From positions 1-64,000 of the forward strand of contig CAYMLO010000023.1 of assembly GCA_964390905.1 (NCBI GenBank): DNA of 64,000 bases. The letters run 5' to 3'. The notes beneath the pieces are model-generated. The model worked only from the letters and a program-made list of their open reading frames with translations. It did no database searches and was not told where the DNA came from. The position numbers were made by a program, and so were the translations under genes. Source of the DNA: JAFGLZ01 sp964390905. GTDB taxonomy: Bacteria > Planctomycetota > Phycisphaerae > UBA1845 > JAFGLZ01. Below, piece after piece: positions 33,333-42,633 of the stretch. Each line of letters opens with the position of its first letter. Position 1 is the first letter of the stretch.

Positions 33333-33490
33333 TCCCCCCGCCCGTGCCACCTTGGAAGAAATGGCTGATGCTGGCCTTCGTGCTCAGCTTCGTGGTGTTG
33401 GCCTCGATCCTCTTCTTCTTGAGACGGTCAGCCCGCGGGTGGGACCCCAATCAGCCTGGGCCACTCCCCTCTAGGCGTGAGGCGCCGTAG
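33329..33490 (+). CDS. 53-residue single-pass membrane protein, translationally coupled
   Basis: The ATG at 33329 overlaps the TGA of the preceding gene (ATGA), so expression is probably coupled. The product starts MIPPPVPPWKKWL, has one strongly hydrophobic helix (LMLAFVLSFVVLASILFF) flanked by Lys-Lys and Arg-Arg, and ends GPLPSRREAP before TAG at 33488. Such tiny proteins are often accessory subunits or stabilisers of a membrane partner. No family recognised; the coupling and clean helix make it credible. Confidence 0.6.
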   Translation: MIPPPVPPWKKWLMLAFVLSFVVLASILFFLRRSARGWDPNQPGPLPSRREAP

Positions 33491-33538
33491 AGCCGTCCCT
33501 GCCACGGTCCCGAGTGAACCTGCGCGAAGTAGGCAGCA

Positions 33539-36436
33539 CTACTCGGCGATGACCTCGCGGAGTTTGCCGATGAGGACGGCGTTCTGGAAGGGCTTGTGGA
33601 TAAAGCCCGCCAACCCCTTCCCGGCGAAACGACCGATAACGTCCTGCTCGTTATATCCACTGGTGAGGATTACGGGGACGTCCCGGCGGATCTGACGGAG
33701 CGTGCGGAAGGTCTCTTCGCCGTCCATTTCCGGCATGGTCAGGTCGAGCAGGACGCACGCGATCTCGCCCGCATGGCGGCGAAACATCTCGACGGCCTGG
33801 CGCCCATCCACGGCCACAAGGACGGCGAATCCCGCCCGCTCGAGCATCCGCTTCCCGATCGCCCGCACGGTTGACTCGTCGTCGACCAGCAAGATCGTCC
33901 CACTGCCTCGCCAAGGTTCGGCGTCCGCCGATTCGGTCGCCGTCGCCCGGGCGGGTTCGTCCTCGGCGGGAAGCAGGATCTTGAAGGTGGTTCCCTGGCC
34001 AGGTTCGCTGTAGACCTTCAGCCCGCCGTTGTGGCCGCGAACGATCCCGAGCACGGCGGCCAACCCCAACCCCCGCCCGGTGAACTTCGACGTGAAGAAC
34101 GGATCGAACATCCTCTGCTGGGTCTCGCCGTCCATGCCACAGCCGGTGTCCGCCACCTCGAGGTAAACGTAGACACCCTCGGACATGTCCTCGATCGGGT
34201 AGGTGGACTTCAGATAGGGCCGGTCACATTCCAGCGTGCCCGTCTGGACCGAGATGACGCCGCTCTTCTCGCCGATGGCCTCGGCGGCATTGGTAATGAG
34301 GTTCATCACCACCTGTCTGATCTGGGTGGCGTCGGCGCTGACGGTGGGCAAGCGCTCGGCGAGGTCGAGCTGCAGGACGGTCTTCCTGGGAACGGACGTC
34401 CTGAGCAGGTGAGTCATCTCCTTGACCACTTCGCTCAGATCGATCGGCTCGACGACGAACCTGCCTTTCCCGGAATAGGCCAGCATCTGCCGACTGAGCT
34501 CGGCCGCTCGCATCGCAGCGGTCTGAATCCCCTCGACGCTCTCCCGAGCCGGCGAAACCGGCGAGAGGTCCATCAGCGCCAGCTCGGCGTTGCCCAGAAT
34601 CCCCGTCAGCAGATTGTTGAAGTCATGGGCAACCCCGCCGGCCAGCACGCCGAGGCTCTCCATCTTCTGCGCCTGTCGCACCCTAAGCTCCAACTGCCGC
34701 CGCTCCTCCTCGGCCCGCACGCGCTCGGTGATGTCGGTGTCCACGCCTCTGTAGCCGAGCAATTCGCCGCTCTCATTCAGAATCGGGGCCCCGCTGGTCG
34801 ACAGGCACACGCGGCGGCCGTCTTTCGTCAGGCCCCAGTTCTCCAGGCCACGGAAGGGACGCTTCTCCCGAACGATCTCGGCGAACGCCGCATTGACGCG
34901 TTCGGCTTCCTCGGGCGGCATCAAATCGAAGGGCGTCTTGCCAAGGATCTCCTCGGGCGAATACCCAAGGATCTCCTCCACCTTGCCCGAACAGTAGGTG
35001 TAGACAACGTTGGCATCGACCTCCCAGACCCAATCCGACATGCTCGTCGCGATGTCCCGGAGGCGTCTCTCGCTTTCGCGCAGCGCCTCCTCGGCCCGTC
35101 TGCGCTCGGTCACGTCCCAGAAGACGCCAAGGATGCCCGTGACCCGACCCGCCTCGTCCTTCAGGGGGGTCTTGATCGTACGAACGAAGAGCTCTTGTCC
35201 GCCGCGAACGTGTCTCTCCTCCAGCTCTTGGGTCCGGCCGGCGTCCATAATCCTCCTGTCGTCGGCCCGGTACTTCTCGGCCAGGTCCTCAGGATAGAAG
35301 TCGTAGTCCGTCTTGCCAGCGATCTGATCCGGTCTGATTCCGAGGTCCTTGGCGAGACTCTCGTTGCAGGAGACGAAGACCGAATCAGCGTTCTTGGCGA
35401 AGACCTTGACCGGCAGGTTCCCCACGAGCGATCGGTACATGGCCTCGCTGCTGCGCAGGGCATCCTCGGCCTCGGCGGTTCTGACGACCTGGGCAGCGGT
35501 GGCGGCGAGGGTCTTGAGCAGCGCTGCCTCTTCAGGTGAAATCGTGTGCTTGCTGAAGAGCGCCAGGACGCCGATCGGCTCGCCATCGGGGGAAAGGAGT
35601 CGGTAGCCCGCAAACGAAACCAGTCCCAACGCGCGGGCCCAGTCGGGGTCGTGGACCCGTGGGTCCTGCGTCACCTCATTGGTGAGGAATCCAGGCTCTT
35701 CGGCCGCCGCCACGCGGCCGGTCTTGTAGCACCTGAGCGGCACGCGTCGGTGCATCTTCCCATCGGTATGGGTATAGCGCCCCGAACTGGCGACGAGATG
35801 CAAACAACAATCGCGGTTACGGCAAACGTACGGGCCTTCGGTGGTCGTGGCGTGGACACAGCCGGCGTCACACAAATCCCCAGGACGCGTGAGCCAGATC
35901 CGTGCGAACTCGGCGTTGAAGATCTCGACCACCCCCTCCGTAATCCGCCGGACCTTCTCGTCTAGGTCCCCCGGCCTGAGCAGGTCTTCCTTCAGACGAT
36001 TGAGTCGCTGTAGCCTCAGCTCGCCCTGATTGCCTTCGGTGACGTCGCGCCAGACGCTGACGATGAGGCCGCCCTTCTCATCCCCCGTACCCTCGAGGAG
36101 GGACGCGTTGACGCTCAGATGTCTGACCGCCTTGCCTGTCGTCATCTCGAACTCGACGTCACGGCATCCCCCCCCGCGGCGGACGCGATTCTCCAGTTCG
36201 GCCCAGCGCTGCGCGGCGGCGCCGCCGAGTTGATCGATCCAGGCCGACAGGCTCGTCTTGGTCACCTCTTGCTGTCGCTGACTGAAAAGGGCCGCGAAGA
36301 CTTCGTTGGCTACGACGATGTTCTGCCTTGAGTCCGTGATCACGATCCCGTCGGCCGAGGTCCGCAGCAACGTTTCAAAGGCCCCGACCGTCTGCTGCGT
36401 CGCCTCCATTTGATCTGGCCTGGATCGCTTGCTCAC
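33539..36436 (-). CDS. PAS/GAF hybrid sensor histidine kinase with receiver domain
   Basis: 965 residues, no membrane segment, so cytoplasmic. Order: PAS (~20-130), GAF-like domain (~160-320) with a Cys-rich stretch (DLCDAGCVHATTTEG, VCRNRDCC), PAS (~330-455), PAS (~460-580), HisKA with VAHDFNNLLTGILGN (phospho-acceptor His604), HATPase with NLITNAAEAI, DTGCGMD and GRGLGLAAVLG, then a receiver domain with LLVDDE and the phospho-acceptor Asp898 in CVLLDLTMPEMDG. The Cys cluster in the GAF region (CDAGC, CRNRDCC) could bind metal or sense redox state. No cognate output regulator is adjacent. Confidence 0.92.
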   Translation of the reverse strand: MSKRSRPDQMEATQQTVGAFETLLRTSADGIVITDSRQNIVVANEVFAALFSQRQQEVTKTSLSAWIDQLGGAAAQRWAELENRVRRGGGCRDVEFEMTTGKAVRHLSVNASLLEGTGDEKGGLIVSVWRDVTEGNQGELRLQRLNRLKEDLLRPGDLDEKVRRITEGVVEIFNAEFARIWLTRPGDLCDAGCVHATTTEGPYVCRNRDCCLHLVASSGRYTHTDGKMHRRVPLRCYKTGRVAAAEEPGFLTNEVTQDPRVHDPDWARALGLVSFAGYRLLSPDGEPIGVLALFSKHTISPEEAALLKTLAATAAQVVRTAEAEDALRSSEAMYRSLVGNLPVKVFAKNADSVFVSCNESLAKDLGIRPDQIAGKTDYDFYPEDLAEKYRADDRRIMDAGRTQELEERHVRGGQELFVRTIKTPLKDEAGRVTGILGVFWDVTERRRAEEALRESERRLRDIATSMSDWVWEVDANVVYTYCSGKVEEILGYSPEEILGKTPFDLMPPEEAERVNAAFAEIVREKRPFRGLENWGLTKDGRRVCLSTSGAPILNESGELLGYRGVDTDITERVRAEEERRQLELRVRQAQKMESLGVLAGGVAHDFNNLLTGILGNAELALMDLSPVSPARESVEGIQTAAMRAAELSRQMLAYSGKGRFVVEPIDLSEVVKEMTHLLRTSVPRKTVLQLDLAERLPTVSADATQIRQVVMNLITNAAEAIGEKSGVISVQTGTLECDRPYLKSTYPIEDMSEGVYVYLEVADTGCGMDGETQQRMFDPFFTSKFTGRGLGLAAVLGIVRGHNGGLKVYSEPGQGTTFKILLPAEDEPARATATESADAEPWRGSGTILLVDDESTVRAIGKRMLERAGFAVLVAVDGRQAVEMFRRHAGEIACVLLDLTMPEMDGEETFRTLRQIRRDVPVILTSGYNEQDVIGRFAGKGLAGFIHKPFQNAVLIGKLREVIAE

Positions 36437-36790
36437 GACGGCCCTCGTTCACCCCATCCGGCGGCAGTAGACGACTAGCCCTTGGCGCCCAAGACGCGCC
36501 CGCAGCGCGCATTGTCCCGGACACACGTGCAACTTACTTGTCTGGGCACATGACCAGCAATGTCGCTGCAGCGGCGTTTCCCGGCGTGCTGTCGCCAACG
36601 ACGTGACCTGCGAACACCTCGCATTATACCCGACCGGGCGCCCGAATCTCCCGGCTGGTCACCACATGATCCGCCTGCATCCCGCTTTTCGTGAAATAGC
36701 GTCGCCAGCCGCGTGACAACGCTCATGTGGCCGACCGGCGGCCACTGAGAAGACGATCGGTCACAAGTGCCTGTAATATGGAGAAATACA
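36437..36790. other. Divergent intergenic region between histidine kinase and signalling locus
   Basis: 354 bases without a credible gene. On the minus strand a TATAAT hexamer at 36628-36623, in the context GGGTATAAT, could be the -10 of the histidine-kinase gene, but no good -35 was found. On the plus strand only TAATAT near 36777 precedes the GGAG ribosome site of the next gene. Confidence 0.35.
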
Positions 36791-37633
36791 ATGATTCTCA
36801 GGGCGGCAAAACTCGGCGTGATCGGCGCTGTGGGCCTCTGTGTGGTCGGAGGCCTGGTGTTCGGGACCGACCTGGTCAGCTACGTGACCAGCTCCGCCCG
36901 ATCGGTCAAGACGGCGGTCAAGGACGCCGTCCCAATTGATTTCGAGCTCAAGCGCGCACGGGATCTTCTGGAGGACATCATCCCGGAGATGCAGGCCAAC
37001 ATCCGCCTGATCGCCCAAGAGGAGGTCGAGGTGGCGGCGCTCAAGACCGACATCGAGGACTGCGGACAGTCCATCGGCCGAGAGCGGCAGCGTGTGGCCA
37101 AGCTGCGAACGACGCTCTCTACGGACCGACCTACGTACACGTTCGCCGGCTGCCAGTACACCCGGCGGCAGGTAACCGAGGAGCTGGCCCAGCAATTCGA
37201 TCGGTTCAAGGAAGCGGAGCTCGTCCTGGCCAGCAAGCAACGTCTGCTGAACGCTCGGGAGAAATCGCTCAATGCAGCCATGCGGATGTTGGAGCGGACC
37301 CGGTCGCAGAAGGTCCGGCTGGAGCACCAGATCGAGGCGCTCGAGGCGAAGCATCGGCTGGTCAAGGCGGCCTCGGTGGGATCGCGGTTCGAGGTCGACC
37401 GCAGCAAGCTCGCCAAGACCGAGGGCCTGATCCGTCAGATCAAGAAGCGGCTGGACATCGCCGAGCGGGTCCTGGCTCACGAGACGCGCTTCGTCGAGTG
37501 GATCCCCGTGGATACGGTCTCCGAAAAGGAGCTGCTCGCCCAGATCGACGAGCACCTCAACAAGACCCCAACCAACGGCGCTACCCCCAAGGACGGGTCA
37601 TTGGCGCTGAACGCTCCTGAAGGCACCCCCTAG
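36791..37633 (+). CDS. Membrane-anchored coiled-coil protein
   Basis: 280 residues from ATG 36791 with GGAG eight bases upstream. One N-terminal helix (LGVIGAVGLCVVGGLVFGTD) anchors it. From residue ~35 to ~245 it is a long, heptad-rich coiled coil (EVEVAALKTDIEDCGQSIG, then RERQRVAKLRTTL; EALEAKHRLVKAAS). Similar proteins in planctomycetes lie beside phage-shock-like or kinase genes, but I cannot assign it to PspA. The stop codon lies in the loop of the terminator hairpin at 37618-37653. It heads the kinase/FHA/sigma cluster but is separated from it by that hairpin and a new promoter candidate. Confidence 0.75.
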   Translation: MILRAAKLGVIGAVGLCVVGGLVFGTDLVSYVTSSARSVKTAVKDAVPIDFELKRARDLLEDIIPEMQANIRLIAQEEVEVAALKTDIEDCGQSIGRERQRVAKLRTTLSTDRPTYTFAGCQYTRRQVTEELAQQFDRFKEAELVLASKQRLLNAREKSLNAAMRMLERTRSQKVRLEHQIEALEAKHRLVKAASVGSRFEVDRSKLAKTEGLIRQIKKRLDIAERVLAHETRFVEWIPVDTVSEKELLAQIDEHLNKTPTNGATPKDGSLALNAPEGTP

Positions 37634-37653
37634 CACCATGGGGGGTGCCTTCA
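37618..37653 (+). terminator. Stem-loop terminator with the stop codon in its loop
   Basis: TGAAGGCACCCCC (37618-37630) pairs with GGGGGTGCCTTCA (37641-37653), a perfect 13-base stem; the TAG stop of the upstream gene lies in the 10-base loop. No T-run follows, but the stem is very strong. Confidence 0.7.
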
Positions 37654-37710
37654 GGCCCCCACACACAAGCGCGTCGTAGATCCAACGACGGGCTGCGGAC
37701 GGGTAGCGGG

Positions 37711-37716
37711 TATACT
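37711..37716 (+). promoter_or_regulatory. Candidate -10 (TATACT) for the FHA-kinase-sigma operon
   Basis: TATACT in the context CGGGTATACTGG lies 36 bases before the GTG start at 37752 and just after the terminator at 37618. No convincing -35 is visible. Confidence 0.3.
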
Positions 37717-37751
37717 GGTGAGGGCACATCCAACCTTTGGGAGTCAAGCGG

Positions 37752-39326
37752 GTGTTGATCCTGCGAATCCGACAAGCCGAAACGGCCCTGAAGGATGGAC
37801 GGCTGGACGAGGCGTTCGAGCTGGCCCGGCCCGAGGACGTTCGAGCCCATCGGCGCGGGCAACGGCTCATCGGACGGCTCGTCCGGTCGCTGGTCACGCG
37901 GGGCGAGGCGCACCTGGAGGACGGGCGGCTGCAGGAGGCGGCCACCGACTGCGAGCGGGCCCGCCAGCTGGGCGGCAACCTGCCCGAGGTCGTGGCCCTA
38001 CGGGACGCCGTCGGCCAGGCGGTATCGGCCCGAGAGCGATCCGGCCGACGACGGGCGGACGCGGCAGCAACGGCTCGCCAGCACGTCGAGAACGGCAGGC
38101 TGTCCTTCGGCGCGAATCTCCTGGCGGACATGCCAACCGACAGCCACCGCGCACAGGCCCTGCGGGGCGAACTCGGGGCCCGGCGGAACGCGGCGGATGC
38201 CGCCCTCCATCGTGCGGAGGCCGCTGTCGCGCGCGAAGACTGGGCGGCCGCCATGGACGAGCTCGCCGAGGCCAAACGCGCCCACGCCGCCAGCAACCGC
38301 GTGCAGGAACTCAGTGCGCGTGTGGTGACACTTGTCAATCAGCATGCCCGGTCGGCGATCGAACAGGGACGGCTGGATCTGGCCGATCTGCTGATCGGTC
38401 GGCTGGTGTCGTTCTCGGGACAGACCATCGAGACACGGGAACTCCATCAGGTGATAGAGCAGTGCCGCCAGGTCCGCGAGCGGATCGAGCAAGGCCACCC
38501 CCGACAGGCCGTTGAAGTGCTCCAGCGGCTGGCCTCGATTCTGCCCCAGGCCGGGTGGGTCCAGGACGCGCTGGCGAGTGCCCAGCAATCGGCCGACGGG
38601 CTCGAACGGCTGCGGGGAGGCCCGTTGGGCATGCTCAACGCAGGCCGACCCGACATCCGGACCGCGACGCCCTCAGACGAGACCGTCCCGTTCGAAGCGC
38701 CGGTACCGAGGCCGGCGTCTGTGAATCAAAGCGCGGAGACCGGTATGCCCTCGCGGTTCATGATCCACGTGGACGGCGTGGGGAGCTACCTGGTGCTTCG
38801 CGATCGGCAGATCACGATTGGACCGGACGGGTCGTCGAACCGCCCCGAACTGGCGCTTCTGAGCGAGCCTGGGACGCCGCCGGCGACGGTCGAACGGGTA
38901 GACGACGACTACTTCCTGACGTCGACGGGCACCGTTCGCGTCGGGGAACGGGCGGCCCGGCGAAAGCTGCTGTCGGATGGCGACAAGATCGCGCTGTCGC
39001 GGCGGTGCCGGATTCGATTCGGCCTGCCGCACCCGGCCAGCACGTCGGCGGTGCTGGATCTGTCGGGGACGCGCCTGCCGCGGACGGACGCGCGGCGGGT
39101 GATCCTGCTCGATCGCGACCTGGTGATCGGGCCAGGGCCGGCCTCGCACATCCGGGCCGACGAGCTGACAAGCCCCGCCGTCCTGAGCGTCCGCGACGGC
39201 CGGGTGTTCTGCAACAGCCGCGACGCGATTGAGGTCGCAGACCGGCCCATGGATCGGCTGGCGGAGATCCCCCTGGATGCGCACGTTCGAATCGGGCCGG
39301 TGTCGTTTGTCATGACGACGACGTAG
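37752..39326 (+). CDS. Helical-repeat protein with C-terminal FHA-like domains
   Basis: About 524 residues. GTG 37752 is preferred because GGGAG stands eight bases upstream; TTG 37737 is an alternative. The first ~290 residues are Ala/Arg-rich helical repeats of TPR character (ETALKDGRLDEAFELARPED; RVVTLVNQHARSAIEQGRLD). Residues ~330-430 look like an FHA fold (SYLVLRDRQITIGPDGSSNR, LLSDGDKIALSRRCRIRFGL), and a second, shorter FHA-like repeat follows (RRVILLDRDLVIGPGPASHI, LDAHVRIGPVSFVM). FHA domains bind phosphothreonine, which fits the kinase encoded 50 bases downstream. The FHA call rests on pattern, not on a profile search. Confidence 0.75.
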   Translation: MLILRIRQAETALKDGRLDEAFELARPEDVRAHRRGQRLIGRLVRSLVTRGEAHLEDGRLQEAATDCERARQLGGNLPEVVALRDAVGQAVSARERSGRRRADAAATARQHVENGRLSFGANLLADMPTDSHRAQALRGELGARRNAADAALHRAEAAVAREDWAAAMDELAEAKRAHAASNRVQELSARVVTLVNQHARSAIEQGRLDLADLLIGRLVSFSGQTIETRELHQVIEQCRQVRERIEQGHPRQAVEVLQRLASILPQAGWVQDALASAQQSADGLERLRGGPLGMLNAGRPDIRTATPSDETVPFEAPVPRPASVNQSAETGMPSRFMIHVDGVGSYLVLRDRQITIGPDGSSNRPELALLSEPGTPPATVERVDDDYFLTSTGTVRVGERAARRKLLSDGDKIALSRRCRIRFGLPHPASTSAVLDLSGTRLPRTDARRVILLDRDLVIGPGPASHIRADELTSPAVLSVRDGRVFCNSRDAIEVADRPMDRLAEIPLDAHVRIGPVSFVMTTT

Positions 39327-39376
39327 CCGTCATCGGTAGCGTGGGGCCATCGCAGGTCTTGGGAAGGCGCACGACG

Positions 39377-42300
39377 ATGCAGGGATACCAGTACAAGCAT
39401 GGCGACCGTCCGCTGGAGGGCTACACGATCCAGCGGGCCGTCGGGCGCGGCGGGTTCGGCGAGGTCTACTACGCCCTCAGCGACAGCGGACGGGAGGTCG
39501 CGCTCAAGGCCGTTCAGGGCTACGAGGAGATCGAGCTCCGCGGCATCCGCCAGTGCATGAACCTCAAGAGCCCCTACCTGGTGACCATTTTCGACGTCAA
39601 GTACAACGACAAGGGCAAGCCGTTCGTGATCATGGAGTACGTCTCGGGCCCGTCGCTTCGCGACCTGCTGGTCGAGTCGCCGTCCGGCTTGGGCGCGCAG
39701 AAGTCGGCCTTCATGCTGCGTGAGATCGCCAAGGGCCTGACCTACCTCCACGACCGCGGAATCGTCCACCGAGACCTGAAGCCCGGGAACATCTTCTACG
39801 AGGACGGCTACGTCAAGATCGGCGACTACGGTCTGAGCAAGGCGATGACGGCCAGCCAGCACAGCGGCCAGACGGTGACGGTCGGGACGGTCCACTACAT
39901 GGCCCCCGAGATCGGGCAGGGCAAGTACGACCAGAGCATCGACATCTACGCCCTCGGCATCGTGCTGTACGAGATGCTCAGCGGGCAGGTGCCGTTCTTC
40001 GGGGCCAGCCCGGGCGAGATCCTGATGAAGCACATGGCCTCGGAGCCCGACCTCGACCAGATCGACGAGCCCTTCGCGACGGTGATCCGGCGTGCGATGG
40101 CCAAGGACCCGACCAACCGCTACCAGACCGTGCAAGAAATGGTCGAGGACGTCTTCGGCGCCGAGCACGTTCGCCAGAGCGTCTCGCACTTCCGCGTCGA
40201 GGAGCTGTCGGCCGTGGCCGAACGAATCGGCCAGAAGGTCGCCGCGGGCGTCCCGGTCGGAGAACCGGGCCGCGGAGAGGGCTCGTCGGCCCATCCGACC
40301 GTGACCCTCGAGCCCGTCGGTTCGGTGGGCGACGGCAGCAGCAACGCCTGGGACGAACAGGCGGACGGGTGGGTCCACTTCGCCCATCGGATGGACCGGC
40401 TGGGCGAACGGATGGGCCACCTGGGGACGCATCTCGGGCGAATCGGCTCCCGGATCGGCACCACCGTCGGCGAACGGGTCGGACGGGAGGTCGGCGCGAG
40501 GCACTGGGGTAGGCCGGCGATCAGCGGGGACCCATCGCGAGACCTGCTCGCGTGGCATCAGCGTTGGGTGCTGGCCTTCATCACCGCGCTGGTGGTCGTC
40601 ATCGCAACGGCGTTGATATATCCGGACATTTTGGACTGGTATAGCGCGATCGTGGTGATCGCCATTGTGGGCACGTCTGGGGGCATCTATGCGGCTCGCT
40701 ATTACCTGAAGCTGCCGTCGGAATCCCGCACGCTCGCCCGGCTGGCATACGGGGGACTCGGGTGTCTGGTCGGTCTGGTGTGTGCAGGGCCGATGCTCGT
40801 CGGGCTCGGCGGGCCGGGCGCACACGACATCCAAGGAACCGTTCTGGCCGTCCTCGTGTCGCTGCTGGTGCTGAACTGGCCCGATCGGACGGCCCCGGCA
40901 CGCGCGAGCCGTGTCTCGCTGGGGTGGGCCATCTCGGCGGGGCTCGTGGGGCTGATCACCGCCGTCTGCCTCGAAGGCATCCCGGAGATCGCCGTTGGCA
41001 TCCTATGTGGCGTGTCGTTGGTGGTGCAGGTGATCTGCCCGTTCGATCCGGTGGCCGCCAAGCACCTCAAGGCAGCGCGACGCGACCGCTGGCATCACCG
41101 CCACGCGCACGCCGATCGGCCGAAGGAGGCGGGAGCGGAGGACCCCCTCCCCCATGCAGCGCCCGCGCCCGGCTCTCCGGCAGTCGCTGGAAGAAGGCCA
41201 GCGCCTCCACACGGTGCGGCACACCCCCAACGTGCTCCCTGGGCGATGCAACCCCCCGGGCGTCCCGTGCCCGGGTTCGTCCGAATCCTCTCCCTGCTCA
41301 CCTCGGGAGCGCTGATGGCGTTGAGCGTCGTGATGCTCGTATGGGCCGGGACGGTGAGGCACGATGACGAAACAGCCATCGGCCTGTCCGCAGGTGTCGG
41401 GTTCGGACTGCTCTCTGTGTTCTTGCTGGTCAAAGCGTGTCAACCGACGTTTCTGAACTGGTGGGCCAGCGTAGTCAAGCCGCTGTTGTTGCTGTGCTGC
41501 GTCGAGTGGATGGTGACGGTGGCCGTCTGTATGGGCCTGTTTCGCATGAATAACGATGCGTTTCTCGTCGCGTTGTTCCTTCTGCTGTTCGCGATCCCGG
41601 TGTTCTTCGCGATTGCGGCCATTCCGAGCCAAGCCCGACCCCCGGCGCCGCCCAAGACGGGCTTCTCCGAACGACGGCGCCTGTTCGCTCTGCTGCTGTC
41701 GGCCGGGTGGCTCGCCGGGATCGCCGGGCTGCAGCGGTTCTACGTCGGCAAGGTCGGCACGGGGTTGATCTGGCTGCTCACCGGCGGGCTGCTCGGCGTC
41801 GGCCAGCTGTTCGACATCATCATGATCGCGATGGGTCGGTTCCGGGACCGGGAGGGCCTGCCGCTGATCGTCTGGCAGACGGAGGACGAGCTCAAGCATC
41901 ATCCGATGCCGACCGTTCCGCCCGCCGCCGTCGACCCCGGCCCGCGCGTCGCACCTGCCGCGCCGCCCGAACCCGCGCAAGCGCCCCCGCCCCCTCCCGC
42001 CCATACCGCGCCGGCGCAACCTTTCGAGCCGCCCCAGCCCTCTCGCACGAGCGCCCCGCGCAGGACGTTCGGGCCGTTCGCCGTGACGAGCGTGCTTCTG
42101 TCCCTGATCGGTGGACTCTTGCTGCTGGTCACGCTCGCGGTCGGGCTGGCCGTGGCCGTGGGACTCCCCAGGATGATCGCCGCGGACGTGCTGGACGAGG
42201 GCATGGCGAGTGGATTCGACGACGCGTTCGGCTACCGCGAGTGGCCCAGGCTGCTCGAGCGGATCGGCATGGCCATCACCGTCACGACGGCGTTTCTCGC

Positions 42301-42613
42301 CGCGGTCTGCCTGATCATCGCACGTGTCCGCACCAGTGGCGCCCACATCTTCCGCGCGATCGTCGGGTGTTTCGGGATCTTGCTGGCGCTGGCCGCGCTC
42401 CAGGGGGCCATGGAAGGTATCCGGTGGGATCAGGTGGCAGCGCTGTTCAAGGGCGATCAGATCGGCCCGGCCATTGAGATGCTGCTGGGATCCGTGGAGG
42501 CGGTTCCGGCGGCGGTCGCCGGGGGCGTGTTCCTGGTGTCGATGGCCTTGCTGGCCTATCCGGCCCGAAGGCATCCGGTCGAGCCTGCCAGTCAAGGCGG
42601 GCAAGAGGCCTAG
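39377..42613 (+). CDS. Ser/Thr protein kinase with membrane C-terminus and TM2 domain
   Basis: 1078 residues from ATG 39377. An N-terminal Hanks-type kinase domain (residues ~15-270) shows VGRGGFGEV, VALKAV (Lys44), IVHRDLKPGN (Asp133, Asn138), DYG (Asp150; Tyr replaces the usual Phe) and GTVHYMAPE. A linker follows, then hydrophobic segments near 390-500 and 630-750. Around residues 760-830 lies a TM2 domain (LLSAGWLAGIAGLQRFYVGK, then GTGLIWLLTGGLLGVGQLFD). After a Pro-rich stretch come three more helices. It should phosphorylate cytoplasmic proteins, plausibly the FHA protein upstream or the sigma factor downstream. Confidence 0.9.
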   Translation: MQGYQYKHGDRPLEGYTIQRAVGRGGFGEVYYALSDSGREVALKAVQGYEEIELRGIRQCMNLKSPYLVTIFDVKYNDKGKPFVIMEYVSGPSLRDLLVESPSGLGAQKSAFMLREIAKGLTYLHDRGIVHRDLKPGNIFYEDGYVKIGDYGLSKAMTASQHSGQTVTVGTVHYMAPEIGQGKYDQSIDIYALGIVLYEMLSGQVPFFGASPGEILMKHMASEPDLDQIDEPFATVIRRAMAKDPTNRYQTVQEMVEDVFGAEHVRQSVSHFRVEELSAVAERIGQKVAAGVPVGEPGRGEGSSAHPTVTLEPVGSVGDGSSNAWDEQADGWVHFAHRMDRLGERMGHLGTHLGRIGSRIGTTVGERVGREVGARHWGRPAISGDPSRDLLAWHQRWVLAFITALVVVIATALIYPDILDWYSAIVVIAIVGTSGGIYAARYYLKLPSESRTLARLAYGGLGCLVGLVCAGPMLVGLGGPGAHDIQGTVLAVLVSLLVLNWPDRTAPARASRVSLGWAISAGLVGLITAVCLEGIPEIAVGILCGVSLVVQVICPFDPVAAKHLKAARRDRWHHRHAHADRPKEAGAEDPLPHAAPAPGSPAVAGRRPAPPHGAAHPQRAPWAMQPPGRPVPGFVRILSLLTSGALMALSVVMLVWAGTVRHDDETAIGLSAGVGFGLLSVFLLVKACQPTFLNWWASVVKPLLLLCCVEWMVTVAVCMGLFRMNNDAFLVALFLLLFAIPVFFAIAAIPSQARPPAPPKTGFSERRRLFALLLSAGWLAGIAGLQRFYVGKVGTGLIWLLTGGLLGVGQLFDIIMIAMGRFRDREGLPLIVWQTEDELKHHPMPTVPPAAVDPGPRVAPAAPPEPAQAPPPPPAHTAPAQPFEPPQPSRTSAPRRTFGPFAVTSVLLSLIGGLLLLVTLAVGLAVAVGLPRMIAADVLDEGMASGFDDAFGYREWPRLLERIGMAITVTTAFLAAVCLIIARVRTSGAHIFRAIVGCFGILLALAALQGAMEGIRWDQVAALFKGDQIGPAIEMLLGSVEAVPAAVAGGVFLVSMALLAYPARRHPVEPASQGGQEA

Positions 42614-42633
42614 AGCGCAAAGGAGACCGGAGA

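Noticed and set aside
41003..42604. 533-codon minus-strand frame
   Set aside because: Antisense of the kinase gene; Gln/Arg/His-rich low-information protein.
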